A stretch of 64,000 bases of DNA from Myxococcales bacterium 68-20. Its GTDB lineage: Bacteria > Myxococcota_A > Polyangia > Polyangiales > Polyangiaceae. The notes under the pieces were generated by a model, which was not told the DNA's origin, searched no databases, and was given only the letters and a program-made list of their open reading frames with translations. The position numbers and the translations under genes were made by a program. The stretch lies in the NCBI GenBank assembly GCA_001899635.1, contig MKVQ01000022.1, positions 62,001 to 126,000 of the forward strand, given 5' to 3'. This document shows, one piece after another, positions 34,545 through 43,947 of the stretch; positions within the stretch are counted from its first letter, which is position 1, and the number at the start of each line of letters is the position of its first letter.

Positions 34545-37500
34545 TCAGATCCGGAGGATGCCGGGGTTCTTCTCGAGCAGCCGATCGAGCCACGCGTTCG
34601 CGACCTTCTCCTGCATGGAGTTGGCGCGGAGGCGATCGTTCAGGTGCTTGAAGTCGACCGCGTCGAGCTCCTGATCCTGGTTGTAGCAGGAGAACACCAA
34701 GGTCTCCTTCCCCGTCTTCGGATCGGTGTGCTTCTGGAGGCACTGCGCGCAGACCTCCTTCATCATGCACTGCATCGGCGAGTTGATGCTGCCGATGGCG
34801 ACGTGGAGCGGGTTGAGCAGCGGCGCGAGCACGCCGTGCCGCGCCTCCCTCACCGCCGCCATCATGCGGTCGGAGCCGATCGCGATGATGCGGTTGACCG
34901 ACGGCATCTTCACCTTCCGCTCGCCGAGCTCGCCCTTGCCGTAGGCGACCATCGCCTGGACGATGTTCCCGCGGAAGTGCGCGTCCTGCGGGCGACGCGG
35001 CGCGATCTCCGCGCCCGTGTCGGTGCACCAGATGACCTGGTCGGTGTACGCCTCGATTTCGTCCTGCTTGAAGAGGTCCTCGCCCTTCTTGTAGCCGGCG
35101 AAGTAGAGGACCTCGTTGCCGAGCGCCTTCATCGCGCGGGCGATCGAGAAGAGGACGGCGTTGCCGAGACCGCCGCCGCACAGGAGCGCGGTCTCGTTCT
35201 TCTGCACGTGGGTGGGCGTTCCCGTCGGGCCCATCAGGACGATCGGCTCGCCCGGACGGAGCGCGGCGCAGAGACGCGAGGAGCCGCCCATCTCGAGGAC
35301 GATCGTGCCGAGGAGCCCCTTCTCTTCGTCGATCCACGCGCCCGTGAGGGCGAGACCCTCCATGCCGAGGCGCGTGCCGTCGACGACCGGCGCGAACGAC
35401 TCGAAGTTCTGGAGGCGGTAGAACTGGCCCGGCTGGAACTTCCGCGCCGCCATCGGGGACTTCACGACGACCTCGACGATCGTCTTCGTGAGGCGGTTCA
35501 CCTCGACGACGCGCGCAAGGAGCGCGTCGTCGAGCGACTCGAAGAACGACGCGAGCTTCGAGTCACGCATCGGCTGATCGGCGCTCGAGAGCGAGGCGAG
35601 CTCGGGGAAGAGCGCGGAGACGTGGTGGAAGCCGTGCTTCGCGCTCGCCATCGCCTTCACGACGCTGCCGGCGTAGTACGGGTGGTTGTCGCCGTAGAAC
35701 GTCACGGCGCGCCGGCCGTCGCCCGCATAGCTCGTGAAGAAGGCCTCGGGGTTCCGGCCGCTCGACGGGGTGAGCACGACCTTGTCGCCGTCGACCTTCG
35801 CCTCGTGCGCCTGGAAGTACTGCTTCTTCGCGTCGAGCGCGAACGAGCCCTCGTACTCCTTCTCGTACATCGTGTTGGGGCTCGTGCCCGCGGCGACACA
35901 GACCGTACGCGCCGGGAGCTCGACCTCGTCGCGCTCGCCAGTCATGCGGCGGAACTTCATCGCCTTCACGTGACCGTACTGATCGAGCACCGCCTCGGTC
36001 GGCGAGAGGTTCTCGATGTACTTCACGCCCTCCTCGAGGCTCTTCTGGACCTCCTCGTGGTTGAGGCGGTACGCCGGTGACTCGAGCACCGAGCGGCGAT
36101 AGACGAGCGAGACGCCGCCCCACTTCTCGAGCAGCGGCTGCACGCGCGGGTCGCGTCCTTCCTTCGCGGCGCGATCGCGCTCCTCTTCGAGCTCCTTCGC
36201 GTGCTGGAGCTGCACCTGGAGCTCGCCCCACTCCTCGTCGTCGAACATCGCGCGGACGGCGTCGGTGCCCTTCTCCGCGACGAGGTCGTGCACACGCTGC
36301 GCGACCTTCTCGATCTGGACGGGGTAATACGCGAGGAGCTCGGTCGCCGTGTCGATCGCGGTGAGACCGCCGCCGATGACGATCGCGGGGAGCTGCACCT
36401 GGAGGTTTGCGAGGCTCGACTTTTTGTAGGCGCCCGTGAGCTGAAGGCCCATCAGGAAGTCGGACGCCTTGCGGATCCCCTTCGACAGGTTGTTCTTGAT
36501 GTCGATGATCGTCGGCCGGCCCGCCCCCGCCGCGAGCGCGACGTGATCGAAGCCGAGCTGCCACGCATCCTCGAGCGTGAGCGTCCCGCCGAAGCGGACG
36601 CCGCCGTAGATCTTGAGCAGGCGCTTCCGCGCGAGCGTGATGTAGAGGAGCGTGAGGAAGTTCTTGTCCCAGCGAACGGTGATCCCGTACTCGCTGACGC
36701 CGCCGAAGCCGAGCAGCGTGCGCTCGTCGAGCTCTTCGTAGAGCGAGCCGAAGTCGCGGATCGGCGTGGGCGGCGTAGTCGCGTCGCCCGTGAGCTCGAT
36801 CGGGAGCGGCTCGATCTTGAGCCCGTCGATCGCGGCGACGCCGAAGCCCTCGCGCGTGAGGTGCTGGACGAGCGTGTAACCTGCGGGGCCGAGCCCGACG
36901 ACCATCACGTTCTTGCCGTTGTAGGGCAGCGAGTAAGGACGGCGGACGTCGAGCGGATTCCAGCGCGTGAGCAGGCCGTAGATCTCGAGGCCCCACGGGA
37001 GCGAGAGTACCTCGGTGAGCACGCGCGTCTCGATCTGCGGGATGTTGACCGGCTCCTGCTTCTGGAAGACGCAGGCCTTCATGCAGTCGTTGCAGATGCG
37101 ATGACCGGTGCCGGGGCACATCGGGTTGTCGACGCACACGATCGCGAGGGCGCCGAGCGCGTCGCCGCCCCGGCGGATCAAGTGCATCTCGCTGATCTTC
37201 TCGTCGAGCGGGCAGCCGTCGAGCTGGACCCCAAGGGGGTTCTTCTTGATCTCGTTGGTCTTGTTGTCCCGCAGCCCCTTCGAGCACGAGTCCTTGTCGC
37301 GCTCGTGGCAGTAGAGGCAGTAGTCGATCTCCTGCTCTGCCTGCCGCGGGTCGGCGCGGCGATCGGTGAGCGGGAAGCCGTCACGCTCGCGAAGCTCGTT
37401 CTCCGGACCGACGAACAGCTCCGGGAGCTTCGGCTCGGGCCGGCGCAGCTCGACGAGGTGCTGGTGCTCGACGTTCTTGGCCACACGGAGCGACGGCCAG

Positions 37501-38327
37501 TGATACGCGGGGTCGCCGTGGTCCCTGCGCCGCTGCGCGAGCCACGCCTCGATCGCGTCGAGCGCGAACGCGACGACCTTCTGGTTCTCGGCGTCCGTGG
37601 CGGCGCTCGCGTCGGCGACGGCGCACGCCTGCTCGCTCACCTTCGAGGCATTCCAGCTCGACGCGAGCGCCTTGCGCACGACGTCGGCACGTGCGCGGAG
37701 CTCGTCGGTCCACTGCGCGCCACCGGCCTTCGCCGCCTTGCGCGCGGTCTCGTCGACCTCCACGAGCAAGAGGACGGCCTTCGCGACCGCGAGCTCCTCG
37801 TCGGGGTAGCTCTGCGTTCCGCGGAGCACCGCGTCGGGGCGCTGCGGAAACATGGCGGTGATCGCAGCGGTGGCGACGGCGCCCGCCTCCGCGAACGTGC
37901 CCTTCCACGCCTTGCCGGCGCAGTCCTTGAGGACACGCTTCTTCGCGAAGTCGCCCTTGAACTTCCAGAGCGGCGTGCGGTCCTTCACCTCATTCGCGAG
38001 CTCGGTCATCTCCTTCTCGACGCCGAAGAGGCGGCCGACGAAGGCACTCACGAACGGCGCGGTCGAGAGGATCGCGTTCGACACCTCCTCGGGCTTCATC
38101 CCGGCGCCCTGCGCCGCGCGGTATGCCTCGTACGCACGCCACGCGTCGGGCGACTTCTGCGCGAGCTCGGTGCAGAAGTCGTCGTAGAGGTCCTTCAACC
38201 GCTCGGGGACGAACAGGTCCGAGTAGCGAAAGCCCTCGATGCCGAGCGGCATGTCGGAGCTCGGAAGCCCCTCGGGCGGCGGGAACGACTTGCGCGAGAC
38301 GCGGAAGGACGGCGTGGCGGCGGACAC
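34545..38327 (-). CDS. Large NfnAB-like flavoprotein (GltD-type NADPH oxidoreductase fused to PyrK/ferredoxin-NADP reductase-type domain)
   Basis: 1260 residues. Residues 1-330 are helical and unrecognised. At 337-372 is a four-Cys cluster (CLYC ... DSC ... DGC) and at 398-419 a second (CVDNPMC, ICNDCMKAC), both candidate Fe-S sites. From about 475 comes a GltD-type two-dinucleotide flavin domain: VVGLGPAG (478-483), VIGGGLTAIDTATEL, then a C-terminal flavin segment with CVAAGTSPNT. From about 930 a PyrK/FNR-like FAD-NAD domain follows (GQFYRLQNF, MGPTG, LLCGGGLGNAVLFSIARAMK) and ends with cysteines like a PyrK 2Fe-2S site (MQCMMKEVCAQC ... CYNQD). NfnA and NfnB carry these parts on two chains that perform electron bifurcation between ferredoxin, NADH and NADPH. 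The start GTG could be replaced by an ATG 25 codons in. Confidence 0.82.
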   Translation of the reverse strand: MSAATPSFRVSRKSFPPPEGLPSSDMPLGIEGFRYSDLFVPERLKDLYDDFCTELAQKSPDAWRAYEAYRAAQGAGMKPEEVSNAILSTAPFVSAFVGRLFGVEKEMTELANEVKDRTPLWKFKGDFAKKRVLKDCAGKAWKGTFAEAGAVATAAITAMFPQRPDAVLRGTQSYPDEELAVAKAVLLLVEVDETARKAAKAGGAQWTDELRARADVVRKALASSWNASKVSEQACAVADASAATDAENQKVVAFALDAIEAWLAQRRRDHGDPAYHWPSLRVAKNVEHQHLVELRRPEPKLPELFVGPENELRERDGFPLTDRRADPRQAEQEIDYCLYCHERDKDSCSKGLRDNKTNEIKKNPLGVQLDGCPLDEKISEMHLIRRGGDALGALAIVCVDNPMCPGTGHRICNDCMKACVFQKQEPVNIPQIETRVLTEVLSLPWGLEIYGLLTRWNPLDVRRPYSLPYNGKNVMVVGLGPAGYTLVQHLTREGFGVAAIDGLKIEPLPIELTGDATTPPTPIRDFGSLYEELDERTLLGFGGVSEYGITVRWDKNFLTLLYITLARKRLLKIYGGVRFGGTLTLEDAWQLGFDHVALAAGAGRPTIIDIKNNLSKGIRKASDFLMGLQLTGAYKKSSLANLQVQLPAIVIGGGLTAIDTATELLAYYPVQIEKVAQRVHDLVAEKGTDAVRAMFDDEEWGELQVQLQHAKELEEERDRAAKEGRDPRVQPLLEKWGGVSLVYRRSVLESPAYRLNHEEVQKSLEEGVKYIENLSPTEAVLDQYGHVKAMKFRRMTGERDEVELPARTVCVAAGTSPNTMYEKEYEGSFALDAKKQYFQAHEAKVDGDKVVLTPSSGRNPEAFFTSYAGDGRRAVTFYGDNHPYYAGSVVKAMASAKHGFHHVSALFPELASLSSADQPMRDSKLASFFESLDDALLARVVEVNRLTKTIVEVVVKSPMAARKFQPGQFYRLQNFESFAPVVDGTRLGMEGLALTGAWIDEEKGLLGTIVLEMGGSSRLCAALRPGEPIVLMGPTGTPTHVQKNETALLCGGGLGNAVLFSIARAMKALGNEVLYFAGYKKGEDLFKQDEIEAYTDQVIWCTDTGAEIAPRRPQDAHFRGNIVQAMVAYGKGELGERKVKMPSVNRIIAIGSDRMMAAVREARHGVLAPLLNPLHVAIGSINSPMQCMMKEVCAQCLQKHTDPKTGKETLVFSCYNQDQELDAVDFKHLNDRLRANSMQEKVANAWLDRLLEKNPGILRI

Positions 38328-38417
38328 GGAGGAGCTCTTCGGTTCTTTCCCGCCCCGCTCGCGAACGAGAGCGCGGGCGAACGCCTGGCGGCGGGTTCTA
38401 CTGAAGGACGGTGCGGC

Positions 38418-38741
38418 TCACTTGTCGTCGTCACCGGAGGCGTCGCCTCCGCCGGGCTGGGCAGCGACGAAGGCCGTGTCGGCGAGCTTGCCGTCCTTGA
38501 AGCCGAAGTAGACCTCGGCCTGGTCGAACATGAACTTCTGGCCCTCCGGCGAGGTCAGGTCGACCCGGTACGTGTTGATGTACTTCACCGAGTCCTTGAT
38601 CCACATGTCCCAGGCCTCTTTCGAGACCTCGTCGTAGATGCGCTGGCCGAGCTCGTTCCTGTAGGGGGGCTTGGCGAGACCGGGCAGCTCTTTTCCGAGC
38701 TTCCTGCACTTGACGAGACGAGCTTCGTTGGGGGAGGTCAT
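38418..38741 (-). CDS. YggX-type Fe(2+)-trafficking protein
   Basis: 107 residues. Matches YggX over VKCRKLGKELPGLAKPPY, NELGQRIYDEVSKEAWDMWI and KYINTYRVDLTSPEGQKF; the conserved N-terminal Cys is in VKCRKL. YggX proteins protect Fe-S clusters from oxidative damage and are about 90 residues; this one has an acidic Gly/Asp tail. The ATG at 38741 has GGGGGAGG-like sequence just outside on the complementary strand rather than a strong site. It lies 90 bases upstream of the Fe-S flavoprotein gene on the same strand, which suits a joint Fe-S role. Confidence 0.85.
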   Translation of the reverse strand: MTSPNEARLVKCRKLGKELPGLAKPPYRNELGQRIYDEVSKEAWDMWIKDSVKYINTYRVDLTSPEGQKFMFDQAEVYFGFKDGKLADTAFVAAQPGGGDASGDDDK

Positions 38742-38834
38742 GACGACGCGCCTTTTACCCGCGCGGACGGCTGGGCGCCAGCCCATGCTTGGGCCTCGGC
38801 AGCAGTGCGAGAGCCCGGCACAGTCGACGGCCGG

Positions 38835-39782
38835 TCAGAACGGCAAGCCGAGCTGGTAGGGTCGCGTCGCACGGACGTCGAGGGCGACCGGCGACGACCC
38901 CGGGAGCACGTCCACATCGATGCGTTTCGCGCGCGTCGCGACGGTCTCGAGGGCGCGGGCCGGTGTGTTGTTCGATCGCGAGAGGTGCCCGAGCCAAAGA
39001 CGTGCGACGCGCGATCCGACGAGACGCGCGGCCAGCTCGGCGGTCTGCGCATTCGAGAGGTGCCCCCAGCCGCCTCCGATCCGTCGCTTGACGACATCGG
39101 GGTACTCGCTGAACGCGAGCATCTCTTCGCAGTGGTTCGCCTCGACGAGCGCCGCGTCGCACTCGGCGAGGAGCGACACGAGCCCGGGAGTCACACGCCC
39201 CACGTCGGTCGCGACGCCGAGCGCGTTCGCGCCGTCGTCGACGCGGATCGCGACCTGCGCCGCGTCGTGCGGCACGTGCACGGTCGTGATCGAGAGAGCG
39301 CCGACGCGAAAGACGCGGCCGATGTCGAAGCGGCGAACGTCGACCGCCGCTTCGTCCGTGCCGGAGCGGCGCGATCGCGCGCGGGGTGACGGAGGAGGAG
39401 GAGCGTCGCTCGCCGGCTCGTGATCACCGTCCGTATCCCCGTCCCCGTCCCTCGAGCTCGATGGTGCGATGCTGGAGGTCGGCTCGAGCTCGGGCTTGGG
39501 AACGACGCGACTCCGTCCGGTGGGCGCGTCGATGCCGGGATGAAGGTAGAGCGGCGCGCCGAACGCGGTCGCCAGCTTGCCGGCATGACCGAAGTGGTCA
39601 CCGTGATGATGCGTCGCGACGATGCCGTGGAGCTCGCCCGCACGAAGCTCCACACCGAGCTCCGCAAGGCGGGCGATGGCGACCTTCGGTCCGACCCCCG
39701 CATCGACGAGCACGCGCGTGCCGCAGGACTCGACGAGCAGAGCATTGCCGCTCGACCCACTCCCGAGCACGAAGACACGCAT
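38835..39782 (-). CDS. Metallo-beta-lactamase-fold hydrolase (YycJ/VicX-like)
   Basis: 315 residues. Metal motif ATHHHGDHFGH (HxHxDH) near residue 57 and later conserved His/Asp: TVHVPHDAAQ, GVATDVGR, EANHCEEML, and LWLGHLSRSNNTP. The VLGSGSSGNALLVE start is typical of the YycJ/VicX group of nucleic-acid-type MBL hydrolases. A low-complexity insert at about residues 105-145 (SRDGDGDTDGDHEPASDAPP) interrupts the fold between conserved parts, a lineage-specific disordered loop. ATG start at 39782. Same strand as YggX, with a 93-base gap. Confidence 0.83.
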   Translation of the reverse strand: MRVFVLGSGSSGNALLVESCGTRVLVDAGVGPKVAIARLAELGVELRAGELHGIVATHHHGDHFGHAGKLATAFGAPLYLHPGIDAPTGRSRVVPKPELEPTSSIAPSSSRDGDGDTDGDHEPASDAPPPPSPRARSRRSGTDEAAVDVRRFDIGRVFRVGALSITTVHVPHDAAQVAIRVDDGANALGVATDVGRVTPGLVSLLAECDAALVEANHCEEMLAFSEYPDVVKRRIGGGWGHLSNAQTAELAARLVGSRVARLWLGHLSRSNNTPARALETVATRAKRIDVDVLPGSSPVALDVRATRPYQLGLPF

Positions 39783-39988
39783 CCGTCAGTTCCTCATCCC
39801 GAAGCCCCGGAGCTCATCGCAAGGTGGCGCTGCGATGGCAAGCGGCGCGCTCGACTTTCGACGCAGACGATTCCGAGGCCGCCTCCCTCCCGGAGCCTTG
39901 GATAGCGTGGCGGCCTGTGCTCTTCTCACCGGTCGTTTCCCCACACCGTACGAGCGTGCGCTCGGGATCGAGGACCGAGGATCGACAA

Positions 39989-42391
39989 GTGAGCACCAAG
40001 CCCTGTCCTCAGTGCGGATCGGTAGTTCCGGCGCAAGCGCGGTTCTGCGGGCAGTGTGGACGCACGTTCGATGCGGGGGCCGCGCCCACCCCGGCTCCGC
40101 GCACCGTCCCCAGGACCGTCGACGAGGCCACCGCCGACCCGCCCCCGGTAGAGCCCGCGCCGCCGCCGCGACCGCACGCGGGGATCGCCACCATGTTCGG
40201 TCATGCCGCCGTCGCGCCGGGCGCTCCACCGGTCGCCGCTCCCGGTCTCGGAATGGATCCGCCCGGAGCAGCGCCGACGCCGCGGCGTCCCGCAGCTCCG
40301 ACCGCGCTCGGTCCTGCCGTCGCGTCGCCCCCCGCGACCTTCGCGAAGACGACGTTCGACCCGGCTCCCTACGGCGCGGCCCAAGCCGGCCCCGAGAGCA
40401 CGGCCGTGTCGCAACGTCCGACGGTGGTCGTCCCGCCGCCCGAGGCGGAGACGAAGCCGGTGCTCGCGCAGACGATCGCCGATCCGCAGGTCGCCGAGCG
40501 TGCACGCGAGATCCGCGAGCTCGCGCTCGCCGAGGCTGCGAAGCCGAACCCGGAGACGCCCGGCCCGACGGCGAAGGATGCGGCGCCACGTCCCGCTCCG
40601 GCCTTCGGCAAGACGATGGTCCTCGGCGGCGAGGCACCAGCCGCCGTACCCGCGCCCGCGCCCGCACCGGCGATCGACACGAGCCCGCTCTCGAAGAGCG
40701 TGCTCGCGCCGACCGGGGCGCTGCCGGCTTCCGCCGGCTCCGTGCAGTCTGCACCCGTTGGCTCGCCTGCCCTGCAGGTCGCGCCCGTGCCCGTGCCCGC
40801 GCCCGCGACGGCAGCACAGGCGCTCGGCGCTCCGGGGAGCGACAAGCAGACGATGTTCGGCATGCCGGCCGTCGGCCTTCCGGCCCCGGCCCCGCAGCCG
40901 CCGCCCGCCGCGGCGATCCCACCCGCGTTCAAGACGATGCTCGGCGTCGCGCTGCCCGGCATCGCGCCGACCCACGAGAAGCCCCCCGCGCAGCCGGCTC
41001 CGGCGCAGCGCGCGGGGACCCTCCTCGGGGTCGCCGCGCCCGGCATCGCGCCGAGCGCGGCGCATGTGCCGCCAGCGTATGCAGCGCCTCGGTTCGAGCC
41101 GCCGGCGGCGCCTGCTCCACCGGTCGTCCCCGCACCGCCACCGCTCGTGGTCGAGCCGCTGCCGGAGGCGCCGCGTGTCCCGAAGAAGAAGGGCATCCCG
41201 GCCGTCGCCGTCGTGGGCATCGTGTTCGCGCTGGTCGCGATCATCGGGACGGTCGCCGCGCTCGTCATTCTCCGTGCGGGAGCTCCGCTCAGCGCCCAGC
41301 CGCAGCTCGACGAGACGGGCAAGGAGTCACTCCGGATCCGCTGCGAATCGTGCCCCGACGGCACGGTCATCTCCCTCGGCGCTTCGTCGTCGAAGGTCGA
41401 AGGTGCCGCGACGCTCCTGCCGCTGCCGGCGCCGCTGAGCATCGGCGATAACGACCTCGAGATGACGATCGATCGGCCCCCGCCGGGGCGCGACGAGACC
41501 GTGAAGGTCCACGTACCGGTCGCCTACCGGGTGAAGGCCGACCTCTCCTCGCTCACGGTCGCGCCCGCGGCGATCACGGTTCGCGTGGAAGCGCTCGCCG
41601 GGACGGAGGTGACGGTCGACGGAAAGCCGGTCGTGCTCGATGCCTCGGGCAAGGGCTGGCACGCGATCGACGTGTCGAGCGAGGTCGAAGGACCGAGCGA
41701 CGATCAGAAGACGATCGACAAGCAGATTCCCTTCACGATCAAGGCCAAGGGAGCGGCCGCCCCCGAGAACGGTCAGCTCGTCGTTCGTACGGGCGTGGCC
41801 CCACTGCACCTCGACGCCCCCGGTCGCGAGCTCTACACCGATCGTCCGACCGGCAACATCGCCGGACAGGTCAAGCCGGGCGGGACCGTGCTGGTCGACG
41901 GGCAGAACGTCGCCGTCGATGCGCAAGGCCGGTTCGGCGTGCGCGTCGAGCTGCCTGCCGACGGCGAAAAGACGCTCACGCTCGTCGCGAACGCGCCGCC
42001 GCTGGCGCCGCGCACGGTCCGCTCCAAGCTCGTGCGTGTCGCGTCCCTCGACGCAGCAGCCAAGACCATCGATGCGAAGTCACCGCTGACCTTCGATGCC
42101 TACGGCTCCGATCCGGGCTCGAAGGTCGGACAGCTCGCGATGGTCGACGGTGAGGTCCAGGACGTCCGCGTCGGTCAGGGCCACACGGTCATGGCCGTCG
42201 AGGACAAGAAGAGCTGCACCGCGAAGAAGGGCGCGTGCGTCGTCCGCGTCGTCCACGGCGAGGAGATCAAGGTGGCGCGCGGCGACAGCGTGCGCGCCTA
42301 CGGGCGGATCCAGGGGACCGCGACGCTGAACGGCCAGATGATCCCGGATCTCGAGGGCGCGCTCGTCCTCACCAAGGCGGCCAAGAAATGA
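39989..42391 (+). CDS. Zinc-ribbon membrane protein with long disordered region and repeated TMLGVAxPGIAP-type motifs
   Basis: 800 residues from the GTG at 39989. A zinc ribbon at 5-25 (CPQCGSVVPAQARFCGQCG) is followed by about 370 residues rich in Pro, Ala and Thr. Spaced through this are short motifs TMFG, KTMVLGG, KQTMFGMP, FKTMLGVALPGIAP and GTLLGVAAPGIAP. One transmembrane helix follows (IPAVAVVGIVFALVAIIGTVAALVIL without its ends), then a beta-rich extracytoplasmic part of about 370 residues with VEALAGTEVTVDG and PGGTVLVDGQNV Ig/PEGA-like strands. Thr sites in the linker could be kinase targets (inference). It overlaps the next gene by 4 bases, forming a two-gene unit. Confidence 0.72.
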   Translation: MSTKPCPQCGSVVPAQARFCGQCGRTFDAGAAPTPAPRTVPRTVDEATADPPPVEPAPPPRPHAGIATMFGHAAVAPGAPPVAAPGLGMDPPGAAPTPRRPAAPTALGPAVASPPATFAKTTFDPAPYGAAQAGPESTAVSQRPTVVVPPPEAETKPVLAQTIADPQVAERAREIRELALAEAAKPNPETPGPTAKDAAPRPAPAFGKTMVLGGEAPAAVPAPAPAPAIDTSPLSKSVLAPTGALPASAGSVQSAPVGSPALQVAPVPVPAPATAAQALGAPGSDKQTMFGMPAVGLPAPAPQPPPAAAIPPAFKTMLGVALPGIAPTHEKPPAQPAPAQRAGTLLGVAAPGIAPSAAHVPPAYAAPRFEPPAAPAPPVVPAPPPLVVEPLPEAPRVPKKKGIPAVAVVGIVFALVAIIGTVAALVILRAGAPLSAQPQLDETGKESLRIRCESCPDGTVISLGASSSKVEGAATLLPLPAPLSIGDNDLEMTIDRPPPGRDETVKVHVPVAYRVKADLSSLTVAPAAITVRVEALAGTEVTVDGKPVVLDASGKGWHAIDVSSEVEGPSDDQKTIDKQIPFTIKAKGAAAPENGQLVVRTGVAPLHLDAPGRELYTDRPTGNIAGQVKPGGTVLVDGQNVAVDAQGRFGVRVELPADGEKTLTLVANAPPLAPRTVRSKLVRVASLDAAAKTIDAKSPLTFDAYGSDPGSKVGQLAMVDGEVQDVRVGQGHTVMAVEDKKSCTAKKGACVVRVVHGEEIKVARGDSVRAYGRIQGTATLNGQMIPDLEGALVLTKAAKK

Positions 42392-43752
42392 AGCGGGCCG
42401 CGATCGCGCTCGTCACGCTCGGCGTCGCGATCGGCGGTGCGCTCACTGCGCCCCTACACGACGCGGAGGCGCAGCGAATCGATCCGCGCAGGCCTCGGGT
42501 CCTCGTCGTCGGCGCTCCGCCCGGGGCGTCCCCGATGCAACGGATCGACGCGAGGCGGACCGGTCTCTCGAAGACCACGCTGCCATCCGGCACGCTGCGC
42601 GTCGCCTGGCAGAAGACGACCGGGCTCACGATCGATCAGCCCGCGCTGAGCGGCGCCGACGGGACGCTCGCCGTCGTCTCGGTGCGAGGCGACGTCTCGT
42701 TCCTCGACGACGAGGGCGAGGAACGCGCGACCGTGAAGGTCGGCGTCGCGCAGGTGGGCCCCGCCGCGATGACCTCCGACGGCACCGTCGTCTACATGAC
42801 GAGCGGCGGTGACGTCATCGGCGTGCGCCGGTCGAGCGCGCAGCCGCGCTTTCTGACGCGCATCGGCGGTGAGCGGAACGTCCGCGCCGCCCCGCTCGCG
42901 CTCGACGACGGCGGCGTCGTCGTCGCCACGACGACCGACCTCGTCGTGCTCGACAGCGAGGGCAACGTGCGCGCCCGCGTGTCACTGCCCGAGATGCCCG
43001 CCGCGCCGCTGATCGCCGCGGGGGACAAGGTCCTCGCGGTCACGACGAGCGGCGCGGTGCTCGGATGGACGCCCGGACGCGAGCCCGTGAGGCTCGGCTC
43101 GTTCGGCGCTCCGATCGACGGCGGCGCTGCGCTGGCCGACGGCGGGACGCTCCTCGCGGTGATCGAAGGCAACCACCTCGCGGAGGTCGACATCACGCGG
43201 GGCGGACGTTCCACCCGCTCGATCGCGACGCAGGGCCTCTACCTCGGGCCGCCCGCGATCCGGAGCGGGCGCGCGACCGCTCAAGCGCGCGCCTCGGTCG
43301 CGACCCTGCTCGCGCTCACGCCGAGCCGCGGCTTCGTCGTGACGCTCGATCCGGGCGGCCAGGAGCTCTTCCGCGCGCCGATCGCAGCATTCACCCCGGC
43401 AGCGCTCCCTGACGGTGGAGCGCCCCCGCTCGTCGCGCCGCCGCACACCGGCCCGATCGTCGATGCGAGAGGAGCGATCGCGTTCGCGGCAACGGACGGG
43501 CGCGTCGGCGTCGTCGGCCCCGAAGGTGCCGTCGACACGATTGGCGAGGTCCTCTGCGCGAAGGGAGCGCGATCCGGTGTCGTGGGCCTCACGCCGTTCG
43601 GCAACGGCGCGTTCGCCGTCACGTGCGACGGCGGAGTCGTCGCGCGGATCACGGGCGCGAGCGTCGAGCGTTCGCGGCCGGCGCCCCAGCCCCCCGGCTC
43701 GGCGGACCCGAGCCGGCTCCGCCCGGCCCCACGCGACTCCGTCGGCGATTGA
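42388..43752 (+). CDS. Secreted PQQ-like beta-propeller protein
   Basis: 454 residues with a signal peptide (IALVTLGVAIGGALTAPLHDAEA). The mature part has repeated blades such as SGADGTLAVVSVRGDVSFLD, MTSDGTVVYMTSGGDVIGV and LALDDGGVVVATTTDLVVLD, typical of PQQ-type (outer-membrane assembly BamB-like) propellers. Its ATG overlaps the stop of the zinc-ribbon membrane protein (ATGA), so the two are cotranslated, perhaps as a membrane-bound and a periplasmic partner. The C-terminal 30 residues are a Pro/Arg tail. Confidence 0.75.
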   Translation: MKRAAIALVTLGVAIGGALTAPLHDAEAQRIDPRRPRVLVVGAPPGASPMQRIDARRTGLSKTTLPSGTLRVAWQKTTGLTIDQPALSGADGTLAVVSVRGDVSFLDDEGEERATVKVGVAQVGPAAMTSDGTVVYMTSGGDVIGVRRSSAQPRFLTRIGGERNVRAAPLALDDGGVVVATTTDLVVLDSEGNVRARVSLPEMPAAPLIAAGDKVLAVTTSGAVLGWTPGREPVRLGSFGAPIDGGAALADGGTLLAVIEGNHLAEVDITRGGRSTRSIATQGLYLGPPAIRSGRATAQARASVATLLALTPSRGFVVTLDPGGQELFRAPIAAFTPAALPDGGAPPLVAPPHTGPIVDARGAIAFAATDGRVGVVGPEGAVDTIGEVLCAKGARSGVVGLTPFGNGAFAVTCDGGVVARITGASVERSRPAPQPPGSADPSRLRPAPRDSVGD

Positions 43753-43935
43753 GTCGTCGGCCCGGCCCACGTTGATTCGACGGCGGATAAGCCCAGCCGC
43801 ACGAGCTCGCTGGGGTTCGAGGGTTCGTTCCTCCGCCGGGCGTTTGGGGCCGAGTGCGGGACGCGAGGCCTCGCTGCGGGTCGTCGGGGCGCGAGTTGCG
43901 GTCGAGGCATCCTGGCGAGCGGACCGAAGATTGCC

Positions 43936-43941
43936 TATAGT
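43936..43941 (+). promoter_or_regulatory. -10 element of the A-type carrier gene; leaderless start
   Basis: TATAGT lies 6 bases before the ATG at 43948, so transcription would begin at or next to the start codon. No ribosome-binding site fits in the gap. Confidence 0.55.
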
Positions 43942-43947
43942 CCACGC

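Noticed and set aside
36201-39389. 1062-codon open frame antisense to the NfnAB-like gene
   Set aside because: High-GC shadow with Arg/Glu/Ala-rich, domain-free translation; the opposite strand has clear flavin and Cys motifs.
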